Both the position numbers and the translations under genes were made by a program. The notes beneath the pieces were generated by a model. That model had not been told where the DNA came from. It searched no databases and was given only the letters and a program-made list of their open reading frames with translations. This document shows, one piece after another, positions 9,259 to 17,313 of a stretch of 64,000 nt of DNA; positions within the stretch are counted from its first letter, which is position 1; every line of letters begins with the position of its first letter. Source of the DNA: Xanthobacteraceae bacterium 501b (GTDB taxonomy: Bacteria; Pseudomonadota; Alphaproteobacteria; Rhizobiales; Xanthobacteraceae); NCBI GenBank assembly GCA_000378025.1, contig KB899087.1, forward strand, positions 4,982,001-5,046,000. Reading direction: 5' to 3'.

Positions 9259-12200
9259 TGAGGCGTTCCCCCTTGGGATCGTAGAAGACCGGCTCGACCA
9301 CCTCGACCTCGATGGCGTGGGTCGGCATCGGCACCATGAGCTTCTGGCCGATGCGGGCGCGCCCGCCCTTCACCATCGCCAGCGCGATCGAGCGGCCGAG
9401 AACGGCGCTGTGATAGGAGGAGGTGACGAAGCCGAGCATCGGCACCGGAACGGGGGCGGCAGGGTCGGTGACGATCTGCGCGCCTTCCTCCAGCACGATT
9501 TTGGGGTCGGTGGTCTTCAGCCCGACCAGTTGCCGGCGGTCCGGCGCCGACATGGCGTCGCGAGCGAGCGAGCGCTTGCCGACGAAATCCTTCTTCGCCT
9601 TGCCGACCGCCCAGCCGAGATTGGCGTCGTCAGGCGTCGCGGTGCCGTCCGTCTCCTGGCCGACGATGATGTAGCCCTTCTCGGCGCGCAGCACATGCAT
9701 GGTCTCGGTGCCGTAGGGCGTGATGCCGAAGCGCTCGCCCGCCGCATAGACCGCTTCCCACACCGCCCTTCCATAGGCGGAGGGCACGTTGATCTCGAAG
9801 CCGAGTTCGCCGGTGAAGGAGACGCTGAACAGCCGCGTCGGCACGCCGAGGATGGTGCCCTCGCGCACGCACATATGCGGGAAGGCTTCCTTGGAGAGGT
9901 CGATACCCTCGATCAGCGGGGCGATCACCTCGCGGGCCTTGGGCCCCTGCACGGCGATAACAGACCATTGCTCTGTCGTGGAGGTGAGCCACACGTCGAG
10001 GTCCGGCCATTCGGTCTGGAGGTAGTCCTCCATATGCGCCAGCACGCGCGGGGCGCCGCCCGTGGTGGTGGTGACGTGGAAGCGGTCCGCCGCCATGCGG
10101 CCGACCACGCCGTCATCCATGACGAAGCCGTCCTCGCGCAGCATGACGCCGTAGCGCAGCCGGCCGGGTTCCAGCTTGGCCCAGGCATTGGTGTACATGC
10201 GGTTCATGAACTCGGCGGCGTCCGGTCCGACGATCTCGATCTTGCCGAGGGTGGAGGCGTCGAACATGCCGACGCTGGCGCGCACCGCCTTGCATTCGCG
10301 GGCGACGGCGGCGTGCATGTCTTCCATGCGTCCGCCTGCGCCGGCACGCGGGAAATAATGCGCGCGCTTCCAGTTGCCGACATCCTCGAAGGCCGCGCCG
10401 TGTTCGGCCGCCCAGTCGTGAATGGCGGTCTTGCGCAGCGGATCGAACACATCGCCGCGTGCCGCCCCGGCGAACAGGCCGAAGGTGGTGGGGGTGAAGG
10501 GCGGGCGGAAGGTGGTGAGCCCGATCTTCGGCACCGGCGTATCAAGCGCCTCGGACACGATGCCGAGGGTGTTCATGTTCGACGTCTTGCCCTGGTCGGT
10601 CGCCATGCCCGTGGTGGTGTAGCGCTTCACATGCTCGATGGAGCGCATGCCCTCGCGTGTGGCGAGCAGGATGTCCTTGGAGGTGACGTCGTTCTGCCAG
10701 TCGACAAAGGCCTTGGCCAGCGCCGGGTTGCGCCCGTGCGGGGTGGCGCCGATGAAGCCGGCGCTGCCGAGGTCTTCCGCGCTGGCGGGGATGGCGCGCG
10801 AGGGCGTGGCCGGGGCCGGGGTGGCGCCGCGCGCGGGGGAGGCGTGGTCGCGGGAGGCGAGGGCAGCCGCCTCGCCCTGGGCATAGCCGTCTTCCAGCAC
10901 GCGCTGCAGGCCATGGACGCCCCGGCAGGCGCCGGCCGAGCGTTCGCGTTCCACCGAGGTGCCGGGGAGGTAGGCGCCGGCCGCGCCGTCCCAGATGAGC
11001 TTGCCGCGCGACTGCGAGAACAAATGTACGCTCGGCGTGAAGCCGCCTGATATCAGCACGCTGTCGCAGGCAATCGTCTCAGCGGGGCCGACCGCGCCAT
11101 TCTTCACCTTGGCGAGCTGGGCGGAGGAAACCCGCAGCCGGCCCTTGGTGCCCACAAGCACGGTGGAGGGGCGCACATCGATGCCCGCCGCGAGCGCCCG
11201 GGCGGGGAGTTCGCCTGACACCTCAGTGCGCAGATCGGCGATGGCGGCGATGCTGACGCCGGCGGCCTTGAGGTCGAGCGCGGCGCGGTAGCCGGCATCG
11301 CAGGCGGTGAAGATCACCGCGCGCTCGCCGACCTTGGCGCCATAGCGGTTGGCGTAGGTGCGGGCGGAATCGGCCAGCAGCACGCCCGGCCGGTCGTTTT
11401 CGGGGAACACCAGCGGGCGCTCCAGCGCGCCGGCGGCGATCACCACTTCTGTCGCTCGCACCTGCCACAGCCGCTCGCGCGGCAAGTCGGCGCCGGGGGT
11501 GGCGAGATGATCGGTGACGCGCTCGGCCAGCGCGATGAGGTTATGCGGGAAATAGCCGAAGGCGGTGGTGCGCGGCATCAGCGTGACGTTGTCGCGCGCC
11601 GCCAGGCTCGCCAGCGTGGCCGCCAGCCACTCGGCCGCCGGCCTGCCCTCGATGGTGGCCGAGACTTCCGAGAGCAGCGAGCCGCCGAGTTCGGCCTGCT
11701 CGTCGCAGAGGATCACCCGCGCCCCGCTTTCGGCGGCGGCCAGCGCGGCGGCAAGGCCGGCCGGGCCGGCGCCGACGACGAGCACGTCGCAATGGGCGTG
11801 GTTCTGGGTGTAGCGGTCCGGGTCCGGCAGCTCAGGGGCGACGCCGAGGCCGGCCATGGCGCGGATCTTCGGCTCGTAGAAGCGCTTCCAGGCGCCTGCC
11901 GGCCACATGAAGGTCTTGTAGTAGAAGCCCGAGGGCAGGAAGGGCGAGGCGAGGTCGTTGACCGCGCCGGCGTCAAAAGAGAGCGAGGGCCAGCGGTTCT
12001 GGCTCTGCGCCTTCAGCCCCTCATGCAGCTCCACCTGGGTGGCGCGCAGGTTCGGCGCGGCGCGGGCGGCGTCGCGGGCGACATTGACCAGCGCGTTCGG
12101 CTCGTCCGAGCCGGCGGAGAGGAAACCGCGCGGGCGGTGATATTTGAACGAGCGGCCAATGAGGTGCACGCCATTGGCGATCAGCGCCGAGGCCAGCGTG

Positions 12201-12301
12201 TCGCCCTTGAAGCCGGAGAAGGTCTGCCCGTCGAAGCGGAAGGACAGCGGTGCGGCGCGGTCGATGCGCCCGCCCGAGGCGGTGCGGAAGCGGTTGGTCA
12301 T
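9251..12301 (-). CDS. soxA: Sarcosine oxidase, alpha subunit
   Basis: The protein is 1016 aa, matching the large alpha subunit of heterotetrameric sarcosine oxidase. An N-terminal ferredoxin-like part (FDGQTFSGFKGDTLASALIANG) is followed by a nucleotide-binding domain (DVLVVGAGPAGLAAALAAAESG). The C-terminal half is a GcvT/aminomethyltransferase-like tetrahydrofolate domain (HDWAAEHGAAFEDVGNWKRA to ELGFEINVPSAYG). The start at 12301 (MTNRF) sits one base after the soxD stop. The 1027-residue reading that starts inside soxD is not needed. It functions in the cytoplasm in the B-D-A-G complex. Confidence 0.93.
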   Translation of the reverse strand: MTNRFRTASGGRIDRAAPLSFRFDGQTFSGFKGDTLASALIANGVHLIGRSFKYHRPRGFLSAGSDEPNALVNVARDAARAAPNLRATQVELHEGLKAQSQNRWPSLSFDAGAVNDLASPFLPSGFYYKTFMWPAGAWKRFYEPKIRAMAGLGVAPELPDPDRYTQNHAHCDVLVVGAGPAGLAAALAAAESGARVILCDEQAELGGSLLSEVSATIEGRPAAEWLAATLASLAARDNVTLMPRTTAFGYFPHNLIALAERVTDHLATPGADLPRERLWQVRATEVVIAAGALERPLVFPENDRPGVLLADSARTYANRYGAKVGERAVIFTACDAGYRAALDLKAAGVSIAAIADLRTEVSGELPARALAAGIDVRPSTVLVGTKGRLRVSSAQLAKVKNGAVGPAETIACDSVLISGGFTPSVHLFSQSRGKLIWDGAAGAYLPGTSVERERSAGACRGVHGLQRVLEDGYAQGEAAALASRDHASPARGATPAPATPSRAIPASAEDLGSAGFIGATPHGRNPALAKAFVDWQNDVTSKDILLATREGMRSIEHVKRYTTTGMATDQGKTSNMNTLGIVSEALDTPVPKIGLTTFRPPFTPTTFGLFAGAARGDVFDPLRKTAIHDWAAEHGAAFEDVGNWKRAHYFPRAGAGGRMEDMHAAVARECKAVRASVGMFDASTLGKIEIVGPDAAEFMNRMYTNAWAKLEPGRLRYGVMLREDGFVMDDGVVGRMAADRFHVTTTTGGAPRVLAHMEDYLQTEWPDLDVWLTSTTEQWSVIAVQGPKAREVIAPLIEGIDLSKEAFPHMCVREGTILGVPTRLFSVSFTGELGFEINVPSAYGRAVWEAVYAAGERFGITPYGTETMHVLRAEKGYIIVGQETDGTATPDDANLGWAVGKAKKDFVGKRSLARDAMSAPDRRQLVGLKTTDPKIVLEEGAQIVTDPAAPVPVPMLGFVTSSYHSAVLGRSIALAMVKGGRARIGQKLMVPMPTHAIEVEVVEPVFYDPKGERLNG

Positions 12302-12302
12302 G

Positions 12303-12602
12303 TCACTTGCTCCCGCCGCTGGAGGCGTCGACATCCGGGCGCGCTTCGCCGGCCTTGTAGGTGGTGACGAAGAAGTCGCTCACCGTGTCGCGCAGCGCGT
12401 TGAAATAGCGGCCGCAGCCATGGATGTGGCGCCAGCGCTCGGCGTGCAGGCCCTTGGGATTGGTGCGGTTGTAGAGGAAATCCGCCCATTCCTGGTCGGT
12501 GAGGGCGGAGGGGTCGGCCGGGCGGGCGATATGCGCCTCGCCGCCATAGCGGAATTCGACTTCCGGCCGGGCGCCGCACCAGGGGCAGGTGATGATGAGC
12601 AT
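12303..12602 (-). CDS. soxD: Sarcosine oxidase, delta subunit
   Basis: The protein is 99 aa. It begins MLIITCPWCG and contains HIHGCGRYFN. The Cys/His-rich pattern corresponds to the zinc site of the small delta subunit of heterotetrameric sarcosine oxidase. Gene order soxB-soxD-soxA-soxG with near-zero spacing is the canonical arrangement. Confidence 0.93.
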   Translation of the reverse strand: MLIITCPWCGARPEVEFRYGGEAHIARPADPSALTDQEWADFLYNRTNPKGLHAERWRHIHGCGRYFNALRDTVSDFFVTTYKAGEARPDVDASSGGSK

Positions 12603-12613
12603 GGCTCAAATCC

Positions 12614-13864
12614 TCAGTGCGCGACGGCGGCGGCGGCCGCTTCGTCGATCAGGAAACCATCGCGGAAACGCTCCAGCGTGAAGGGCGCGTTGATGGCGTG
12701 CGGGGCGTCCCTGGCGATGGTGTGGGCGAAGACATGGCCCGAGCCCGGGGTCGCCTTGAAGCCGCCGGTGCCCCAGCCGCAATTCACATAGAGGCCCGGC
12801 ACCGGGGTTTTCGCGATGATCGGCGAGCGGTCCGGCGTCACGTCGACGATGCCGCCCCAGTTGCGCAGCATGCGCAGGCGCCGGAACTGCGGCACCAATT
12901 CGCAGATCGCGTCCAGCGTGTGCGAGGCGATGTGCAGCGCGCCGCGCTGGGAATAGGAGGTGTAGGCGTCGGTGCCGGCGCCGATCACCATCTCGCCCTT
13001 GTCGGATTGCGAGATATAGGCGTGGATCGTGTTGCTCATCACCACGGTGGGGAAAGCGGGCTTCACCGGCTCGGACACCAGCGCCTGCAGCGGATAGCTC
13101 TCCAGCGGCATGCGCAGCCCGGCCATCGCCATGACCACGCTGGTGTGGCCGGCGGCGGACACGCCGACCTTCTTCGCCCGGATGAAGCCGCGCGAGGTTT
13201 CCACCCCTTCCACCGCGCCGGCGGCGTTGCGGCGGATGCCGGTGACTTCGCAGTTCTGGATGATGTCGACGCCGCGCGAATCCGCCGCGCGGGCATAGCC
13301 CCAGGCCACCGCATCGTGGCGGGCGGTGCCGCCGCGCCGCTGCAGCGCGCCGCCGATGATGGGGTAGCGCATGCTCTTGATGTTGAGCGGCGGGCAGAAT
13401 TCCTTCACCTGCTCGGCGTTCAGCCATTCATTGTCGACGCCGTTCAGCCGGTTGGCGTGGACATGGCGCTTGAAGCTGATCTCGTCATGATGGTTATGCG
13501 CCAGCATGAGCACGCCGCGCGCCGAATACATCACGTTGTAGTTGAGGTCCTGCGACAGGCCCTCCCACAGCTTCACCGCGTGCTCGTACAGCGCGGCGCT
13601 TTCGTCGAACAGATAGTTCGAGCGCACGATGGTGGTGTTGCGCCCGGTATTGCCGCCGCCGAGCCAGCCACGCTCGATGACAGCGACATTGGCGATGCCG
13701 TGTTCCTTGGCGAGGTAATAGGCCGCCGCCAGCCCATGCCCGCCGGCGCCGACGATGATGACATCGTACTCGGCCTTCGGCTCGGGATTGCGCCACTGGG
13801 GCTGCCAGCTCTTGTGGCCGCCAAAGGCGCGGCGGAACAGCTCGAAGCCGGAGAATTTCTGCAC
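12614..13864 (-). CDS. soxB: Sarcosine oxidase, beta subunit
   Basis: I place the start at a GTG (13864, [16 protein letters not shown]). A GGAGG ribosome site lies 5 bp upstream, and this gives a 416-aa protein, the usual SoxB length. The frame stays open to an ATG at 14080, but those 72 extra residues ([12 protein letters not shown]...) lack SoxB character. The FAD-binding Rossmann motif is [21 protein letters not shown], and [16 protein letters not shown] is the conserved C-terminal flavin segment that includes the covalent FMN region of the family. SoxB carries the sarcosine oxidation site. It heads the soxBDAG operon. Confidence 0.88.
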   Translation of the reverse strand: MQKFSGFELFRRAFGGHKSWQPQWRNPEPKAEYDVIIVGAGGHGLAAAYYLAKEHGIANVAVIERGWLGGGNTGRNTTIVRSNYLFDESAALYEHAVKLWEGLSQDLNYNVMYSARGVLMLAHNHHDEISFKRHVHANRLNGVDNEWLNAEQVKEFCPPLNIKSMRYPIIGGALQRRGGTARHDAVAWGYARAADSRGVDIIQNCEVTGIRRNAAGAVEGVETSRGFIRAKKVGVSAAGHTSVVMAMAGLRMPLESYPLQALVSEPVKPAFPTVVMSNTIHAYISQSDKGEMVIGAGTDAYTSYSQRGALHIASHTLDAICELVPQFRRLRMLRNWGGIVDVTPDRSPIIAKTPVPGLYVNCGWGTGGFKATPGSGHVFAHTIARDAPHAINAPFTLERFRDGFLIDEAAAAAVAH

Positions 13865-14125
13865 ATTCGCCTCCGACGGAAGATAGACGCCTGCGGTGCG
13901 CGGACCGCCGTGAACCTGAGCCGCATGGTTGCGCGGCGCCCCGCGCAAGGCGAGCATTGTTTCGGCGCTGGCGTTGAACGGATGCGACATTGGATGCGAC
14001 ATCGCCGCGTGAGGGCCGAAGCCCCCGGCGCGTTCACGCGCTGGTGATGGGCGCGGAGCGGGTTTCCTTGCGGAAGCCATGATCGCTCCCTACCTCCCAG
14101 CGCAGACAGCAACACGGGATGCACC

Positions 14126-14983
14126 ATGTTCAACAGCGGTAGTTTCGACGCCAAGCGGCTGCTCGACCAGTTCCTCACGCCGCAGGCGGGCACGCAGGCG
14201 GGCACGCAGGGCGGTGTTCCCGCGACGCAGAATTCGCTGGGTGGCCTCCTCGGCGGGCTGACCGGCGGCCTTTCCGGCATCACCGGCAGCGCCAACGCCC
14301 AGCCCCCCGGGGCCGGCGCGCCCGGCGCGGCCTCCGGCGCCGGCGACCTGATGGGGCGGGCCAAGGACTATCTCGGCAATAATGGCGGCTCGCTCGCCTC
14401 CGGCGCGGCAGCCGGGGCGCTGGTGTCGCTGGTGCTCGGCAGCAAGGGCGGGCGCAAAATGGCCGGCAGCGCCATGAAGCTGGGCGGCCTCGCCCTGGTC
14501 GGCACGCTCGCCTACAAGGCCTACCAGAACTACCAGCAGGGCCAGCAGCCGCAGCAGACGGCGGCCGAACCGGTGCCGAGCCAGCTTCCCCCGGCGCAGT
14601 CGCCCTTCCACCCCGCGCAGGCCGAGCGCAGCCATTTCGACGTGACGCTGCTGCGCACCATGATCGCCGCCTCGCTGGCGGATGGCCATGTCGACGAGAC
14701 CGAGCGCGCCGCCATCTCCGCCAAGCTGGGCGGCGCCCAGCTCGACGAAGCCGAGCGCTTCCTGACGCAGGAGCTTGGCGCGCCGGCTTCGCCCGAGGCG
14801 CTGGCGGGCGAAGCCACCTCGCCCGAGCAGGCGGCCGAGGTCTACATGACCGCGCTGCTCGCCATCGACGCCGACACCACTTCCGAGCGGGTGTTTCTCG
14901 CCCGGCTGGCGACGGCGCTGAAGCTCGACCCGGCGCTGGTGCAGCATCTGGAAGCCAGCGCCCGCGCCGCGCGCGCGGGGTGA
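14126..14983 (+). CDS. DUF533/TerB-like membrane-associated protein
   Basis: The protein is 285 aa and resembles the YebE/DUF533 family. It has a Gly/Gln-rich N-terminus, then a glycine-rich hydrophobic segment (SLASGAAAGALVSLVLG, followed by LGGLALVGTLAYKAYQNY) likely to be membrane inserted. The C-terminal TerB-like helical domain starts LLRTMIAASLADGHVDETERAAI. Function is unknown in this family. It is divergent from soxB across about 260 bp with no obvious partner gene. Confidence 0.8.
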   Translation: MFNSGSFDAKRLLDQFLTPQAGTQAGTQGGVPATQNSLGGLLGGLTGGLSGITGSANAQPPGAGAPGAASGAGDLMGRAKDYLGNNGGSLASGAAAGALVSLVLGSKGGRKMAGSAMKLGGLALVGTLAYKAYQNYQQGQQPQQTAAEPVPSQLPPAQSPFHPAQAERSHFDVTLLRTMIAASLADGHVDETERAAISAKLGGAQLDEAERFLTQELGAPASPEALAGEATSPEQAAEVYMTALLAIDADTTSERVFLARLATALKLDPALVQHLEASARAARAG

Positions 14984-15342
14984 TCGCTGTCTTGTAAATT
15001 GACAGCGGGCCGTCATTCCGGCCGCCGCCGCAGGCGGAGTGCCGGGATCGCGCGCCGGAATTTCGGAGCGATCCCGGACAGGGCCTGCGGCCCTTCCGGG
15101 ATGACGGAGAGGGGGCGGCAGGAACTTCGTTCCGCCTGAGGCAAAGCCCTATGGGATTGCCTGAGGCAGGACCAAGGGGGCCACCTGGGCAAAGCCGTTC
15201 CGGCTTGCCTGACGGCAGAACCTTCGGTTCGCCTGATGTAATCAAGGTTAAGCGTTAAGGTTAAGCCCCTCTTAATCACTCGCGGGCACAGTGCAGCCGT
15301 CGAAGAGCGCCGGGAATCTCCCGGCTCATCCGGGATGGTTGC
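14984..15342. other. Intergenic region with REP-like hairpin and CtrA-type box
   Basis: No gene is supported in this 359-bp gap. The first part holds an imperfect inverted repeat (CCGTCATTCCGG at 15010-15021, CCGGGATGACGG at 15096-15107), the same type of element seen in other gaps of the window. The second part has short GCCTGAGGC/GGCAAAGCC-like repeats, then a cluster of four TTAA tetramers (15248-15275), discussed separately as a candidate CtrA box. Confidence 0.6.
15248..15275. promoter_or_regulatory. Candidate CtrA box upstream of outer-membrane barrel gene
   Basis: Four TTAA tetramers lie in 28 bp, and the last two (15261-15264 and 15272-15275) are separated by exactly 7 bases. That is the TTAA-N7-TTAA pattern bound by the alphaproteobacterial cell-cycle regulator CtrA. 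It is 68 bp upstream of the downstream gene's ATG, a plausible promoter position. Confidence 0.4.
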
Positions 15343-16041
15343 ATGCGTGATTTCGGGGCGTTGAAGCGTGGGGCGGGCCTGCGCGGGAAAGGCCGGCTTC
15401 TGGCGGCGGCGCTGGCGGTGATGCTGCTCGGCGCCGGCGGCGCGGCGCGGGCGGCGGACCCGATCGACGGGATGGGCGCCGACGATCTGCTGGCCGACGA
15501 CCTGCTCGCGATGGCGCCTGAGATCGAGGAATCCCGCTTCTGGTATCTGCGCGGCGATATCGGCTACGTCTTCAACGATTCCGCCGATGCCGGGGCGGCT
15601 GGCCACATCCCTCTCAAGGATGCCGGCGTTTTCGGCCTCGGTGTCGGCGCGCGGCTCAGCGACCTGGTGCGGGTCGACCTCACGGCCGACTACCGCAGCC
15701 CGGCGGATTTTTCCGCGCGTGGGTGGAGCGGCGAGGCCAGCGCGACCACGCTGCTGGCCAATCTCTATCTCGATCTCGGCACCTGGCACGGGCTCACCCC
15801 CTATGTCGGGGCGGGCCTTGGCGCCAGCCATCTCGCGCTCTCGGGCGTCGCCGATGCCGAGGGATGGGGCCTCGCCTGGGCGGTGATGGCCGGCGGCACG
15901 GTGACGCTGGCGCCGAACTGGCAGCTCGATCTCGGCTATCGCTATCTCAGCATCGAAAACGCCGCTATGGGCGGCGTGCTGTCGGGCATCAGCCAGGCGG
16001 CGCATGAGGTGCGGCTCGGCGTGCGCTACCTGTTCGACTGA
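15343..16041 (+). CDS. Outer-membrane beta-barrel protein (porin/OmpA-like family)
   Basis: The protein is 232 aa. A Sec signal peptide (GRLLAAALAVMLLGAGGAARA) is followed by alternating aromatic strands: FWYLRGDIGYVF, GVGARLSDLVRVDLTADYR, LTPYVGAGLGASHLAL, WQLDLGYRYLSIENA. The C-terminus is EVRLGVRYLFD, close to the Y-x-F-type barrel signature. This fits the small Omp25/Hbp-like 8-stranded barrels common in Hyphomicrobiales. Its ligand, if any, is not visible. A CtrA-like box precedes it. Confidence 0.8.
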   Translation: MRDFGALKRGAGLRGKGRLLAAALAVMLLGAGGAARAADPIDGMGADDLLADDLLAMAPEIEESRFWYLRGDIGYVFNDSADAGAAGHIPLKDAGVFGLGVGARLSDLVRVDLTADYRSPADFSARGWSGEASATTLLANLYLDLGTWHGLTPYVGAGLGASHLALSGVADAEGWGLAWAVMAGGTVTLAPNWQLDLGYRYLSIENAAMGGVLSGISQAAHEVRLGVRYLFD

Positions 16042-16065
16042 GGCCGCCGTCAGACGTTCGCGCCG

Positions 16066-16560
16066 TCAGAAGGTCTCGTCGGGATAAACGCCCCAGAGCC
16101 GCGCCTGCTTGACGAAACCGTCGAGGCCGTGGCCCGTCACCTCCACCGCGCACCACCCGCCCGAGCAGCTTTTCGGGCGCACCAGCACATGGGCCGCGAG
16201 ATAGGCGATGATGGCCGCCTCCGCCTCGGGAGCGGCGCGCAGGGCGACATTGTCACCATCGCGCGTGCGGATCGACGCCGCCCGGCGCACCGTAAGCAGC
16301 GCGCTGTGCACCCAGCCGACATCGCCGGTATTGTCACGGATGCGGCGCCAGTTGCCGTAGCGGTTGACCACCTCGACCGGCCAGCCGCGCTGATGGAACA
16401 CCCAGTGCACGCGATAGGCGACGCCCGGCCCGACGCGCACATTCGTCACTGCGTTCCTGAGCGTGGCGAAATAGGGAAGCGCGCGCTCGGCAAGCGCCGG
16501 CCCGCCGGACAGGAAGAGGGTCGCGAGGACGAAAAGCGCCGTGGCTCCCTTCTTCCTCAC
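16066..16560 (-). CDS. Secreted bacterial SH3-domain protein
   Basis: The protein is 164 aa with a Sec signal peptide (GATALFVLATLFLSGGPALA). It has two SH3-like repeats: the first has NVRVGPGVAYRVHWVFHQRGWPVEVV and WRRIRDNTGDVGWVH, the second NVALRAAPEAEAAIIAYLAAHVLV. This is the SH3_4/DUF1058 pattern of periplasmic proteins in Alphaproteobacteria, probably involved in peptidoglycan or envelope binding. It is on the same strand as and 41 bp downstream of the IalB-like gene. Confidence 0.8.
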   Translation of the reverse strand: MRKKGATALFVLATLFLSGGPALAERALPYFATLRNAVTNVRVGPGVAYRVHWVFHQRGWPVEVVNRYGNWRRIRDNTGDVGWVHSALLTVRRAASIRTRDGDNVALRAAPEAEAAIIAYLAAHVLVRPKSCSGGWCAVEVTGHGLDGFVKQARLWGVYPDETF

Positions 16561-16601
16561 GATCCTGCTCCCTGTTTGTCCCTGCAGTGCCGGTCCGCCT
16601 T

Positions 16602-17105
16602 TCAGCGGCAGCCCGAGAGGATGCGGTCGGTGGCGGCGGTGACGCCGTTGAGCGAGAACACGTAGCTCGTGTCGTTGCCGCGCGCCGAGGTGGCGCTGAT
16701 GTTCATCTGGCTGCCGCCGCGCAGGGCTTCGAGAAAGGCCGGTTCGCGCTCGGCCCGCCGCAGCCAGGCGCTGCTGCCCTCGGTCATGAGCGTGAACTTG
16801 TCGTCGCCGATGCTGGCGACCACCTGTGAGCCGGCGGCAAAATTGTAGCCGGTCTGGAAACTCACCTCGGTGCGCTGCGCGGTGTCGGGCAGTGCGGTGA
16901 CAAAGAATGTCACATCGCCATGGGCGAGCTGCTCGGGCCTAGCCGAGGTCGGCATGCTGATCGTGTAGCATTGCGGCTTGCCGTTGGCGTTGAAGCGCCA
17001 GGCGCTCCAGTCCTTGTACTCGCCCATTGCTGTCGGCTTGGCAGCCATGGCGCCAGTTGTGGCAAGGAACATCACACTCAGTGCGATGGCGGTCCGTCCA
17101 ATCAT
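16602..17105 (-). CDS. IalB-like (invasion-associated locus B family) periplasmic protein
   Basis: The protein is 167 aa with a signal peptide (MIGRTAIALSVMFLATTGAMA). The motif YKDWSAWRFNANGKPQCYTIS, a paired C-terminal Cys (ILSGCR) and the beta-rich DVTFFVTALP/EVSFQTGYNF segments resemble the IalB family. That family is broadly found in Rhizobiales and is not restricted to pathogens, so no virulence role should be read into it. A TTAA-N7-TTAA CtrA-like site lies about 55 bp upstream of the start. Confidence 0.7.
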   Translation of the reverse strand: MIGRTAIALSVMFLATTGAMAAKPTAMGEYKDWSAWRFNANGKPQCYTISMPTSARPEQLAHGDVTFFVTALPDTAQRTEVSFQTGYNFAAGSQVVASIGDDKFTLMTEGSSAWLRRAEREPAFLEALRGGSQMNISATSARGNDTSYVFSLNGVTAATDRILSGCR

Positions 17106-17159
17106 CGGGGGAAGCCTCCTCTCGTCTGTGGTTCAGCGCAGGAGACTTGTCGGTCAGCG

Positions 17160-17174
17160 TTAAGACAGCGTTAA
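17160..17174. promoter_or_regulatory. Candidate CtrA box upstream of IalB-like gene
   Basis: TTAAGACAGCGTTAA fits TTAA-N7-TTAA exactly. It lies 55 bp upstream of the IalB-like start codon on the minus strand. It is the second such site in 2 kb, both next to envelope genes. Confidence 0.4.
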
Positions 17175-17313
17175 GGCACGGGGCGAAAGCGCGATCACAA
17201 TGTGGACAGGGGCGGAAATGCGGTAACGAACAGCCATCCTGCGCCCCTCTCGCTCGTCATCCGACACCAAGCCTGCTACCAGATACCTGCGGGAGAAACG
17301 CGGGAACCCATTC

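Noticed and set aside
8732-11050. 772-codon plus-strand frame opposite soxG and soxA
   Set aside because: It is a shadow of the sox genes, with Ala/Arg/Gly-rich low-information sequence.
16602-17105. Reading the IalB-like gene as a virulence factor
   Set aside because: The family is widespread in harmless Hyphomicrobiales, and nothing else in the window suggests pathogenicity.
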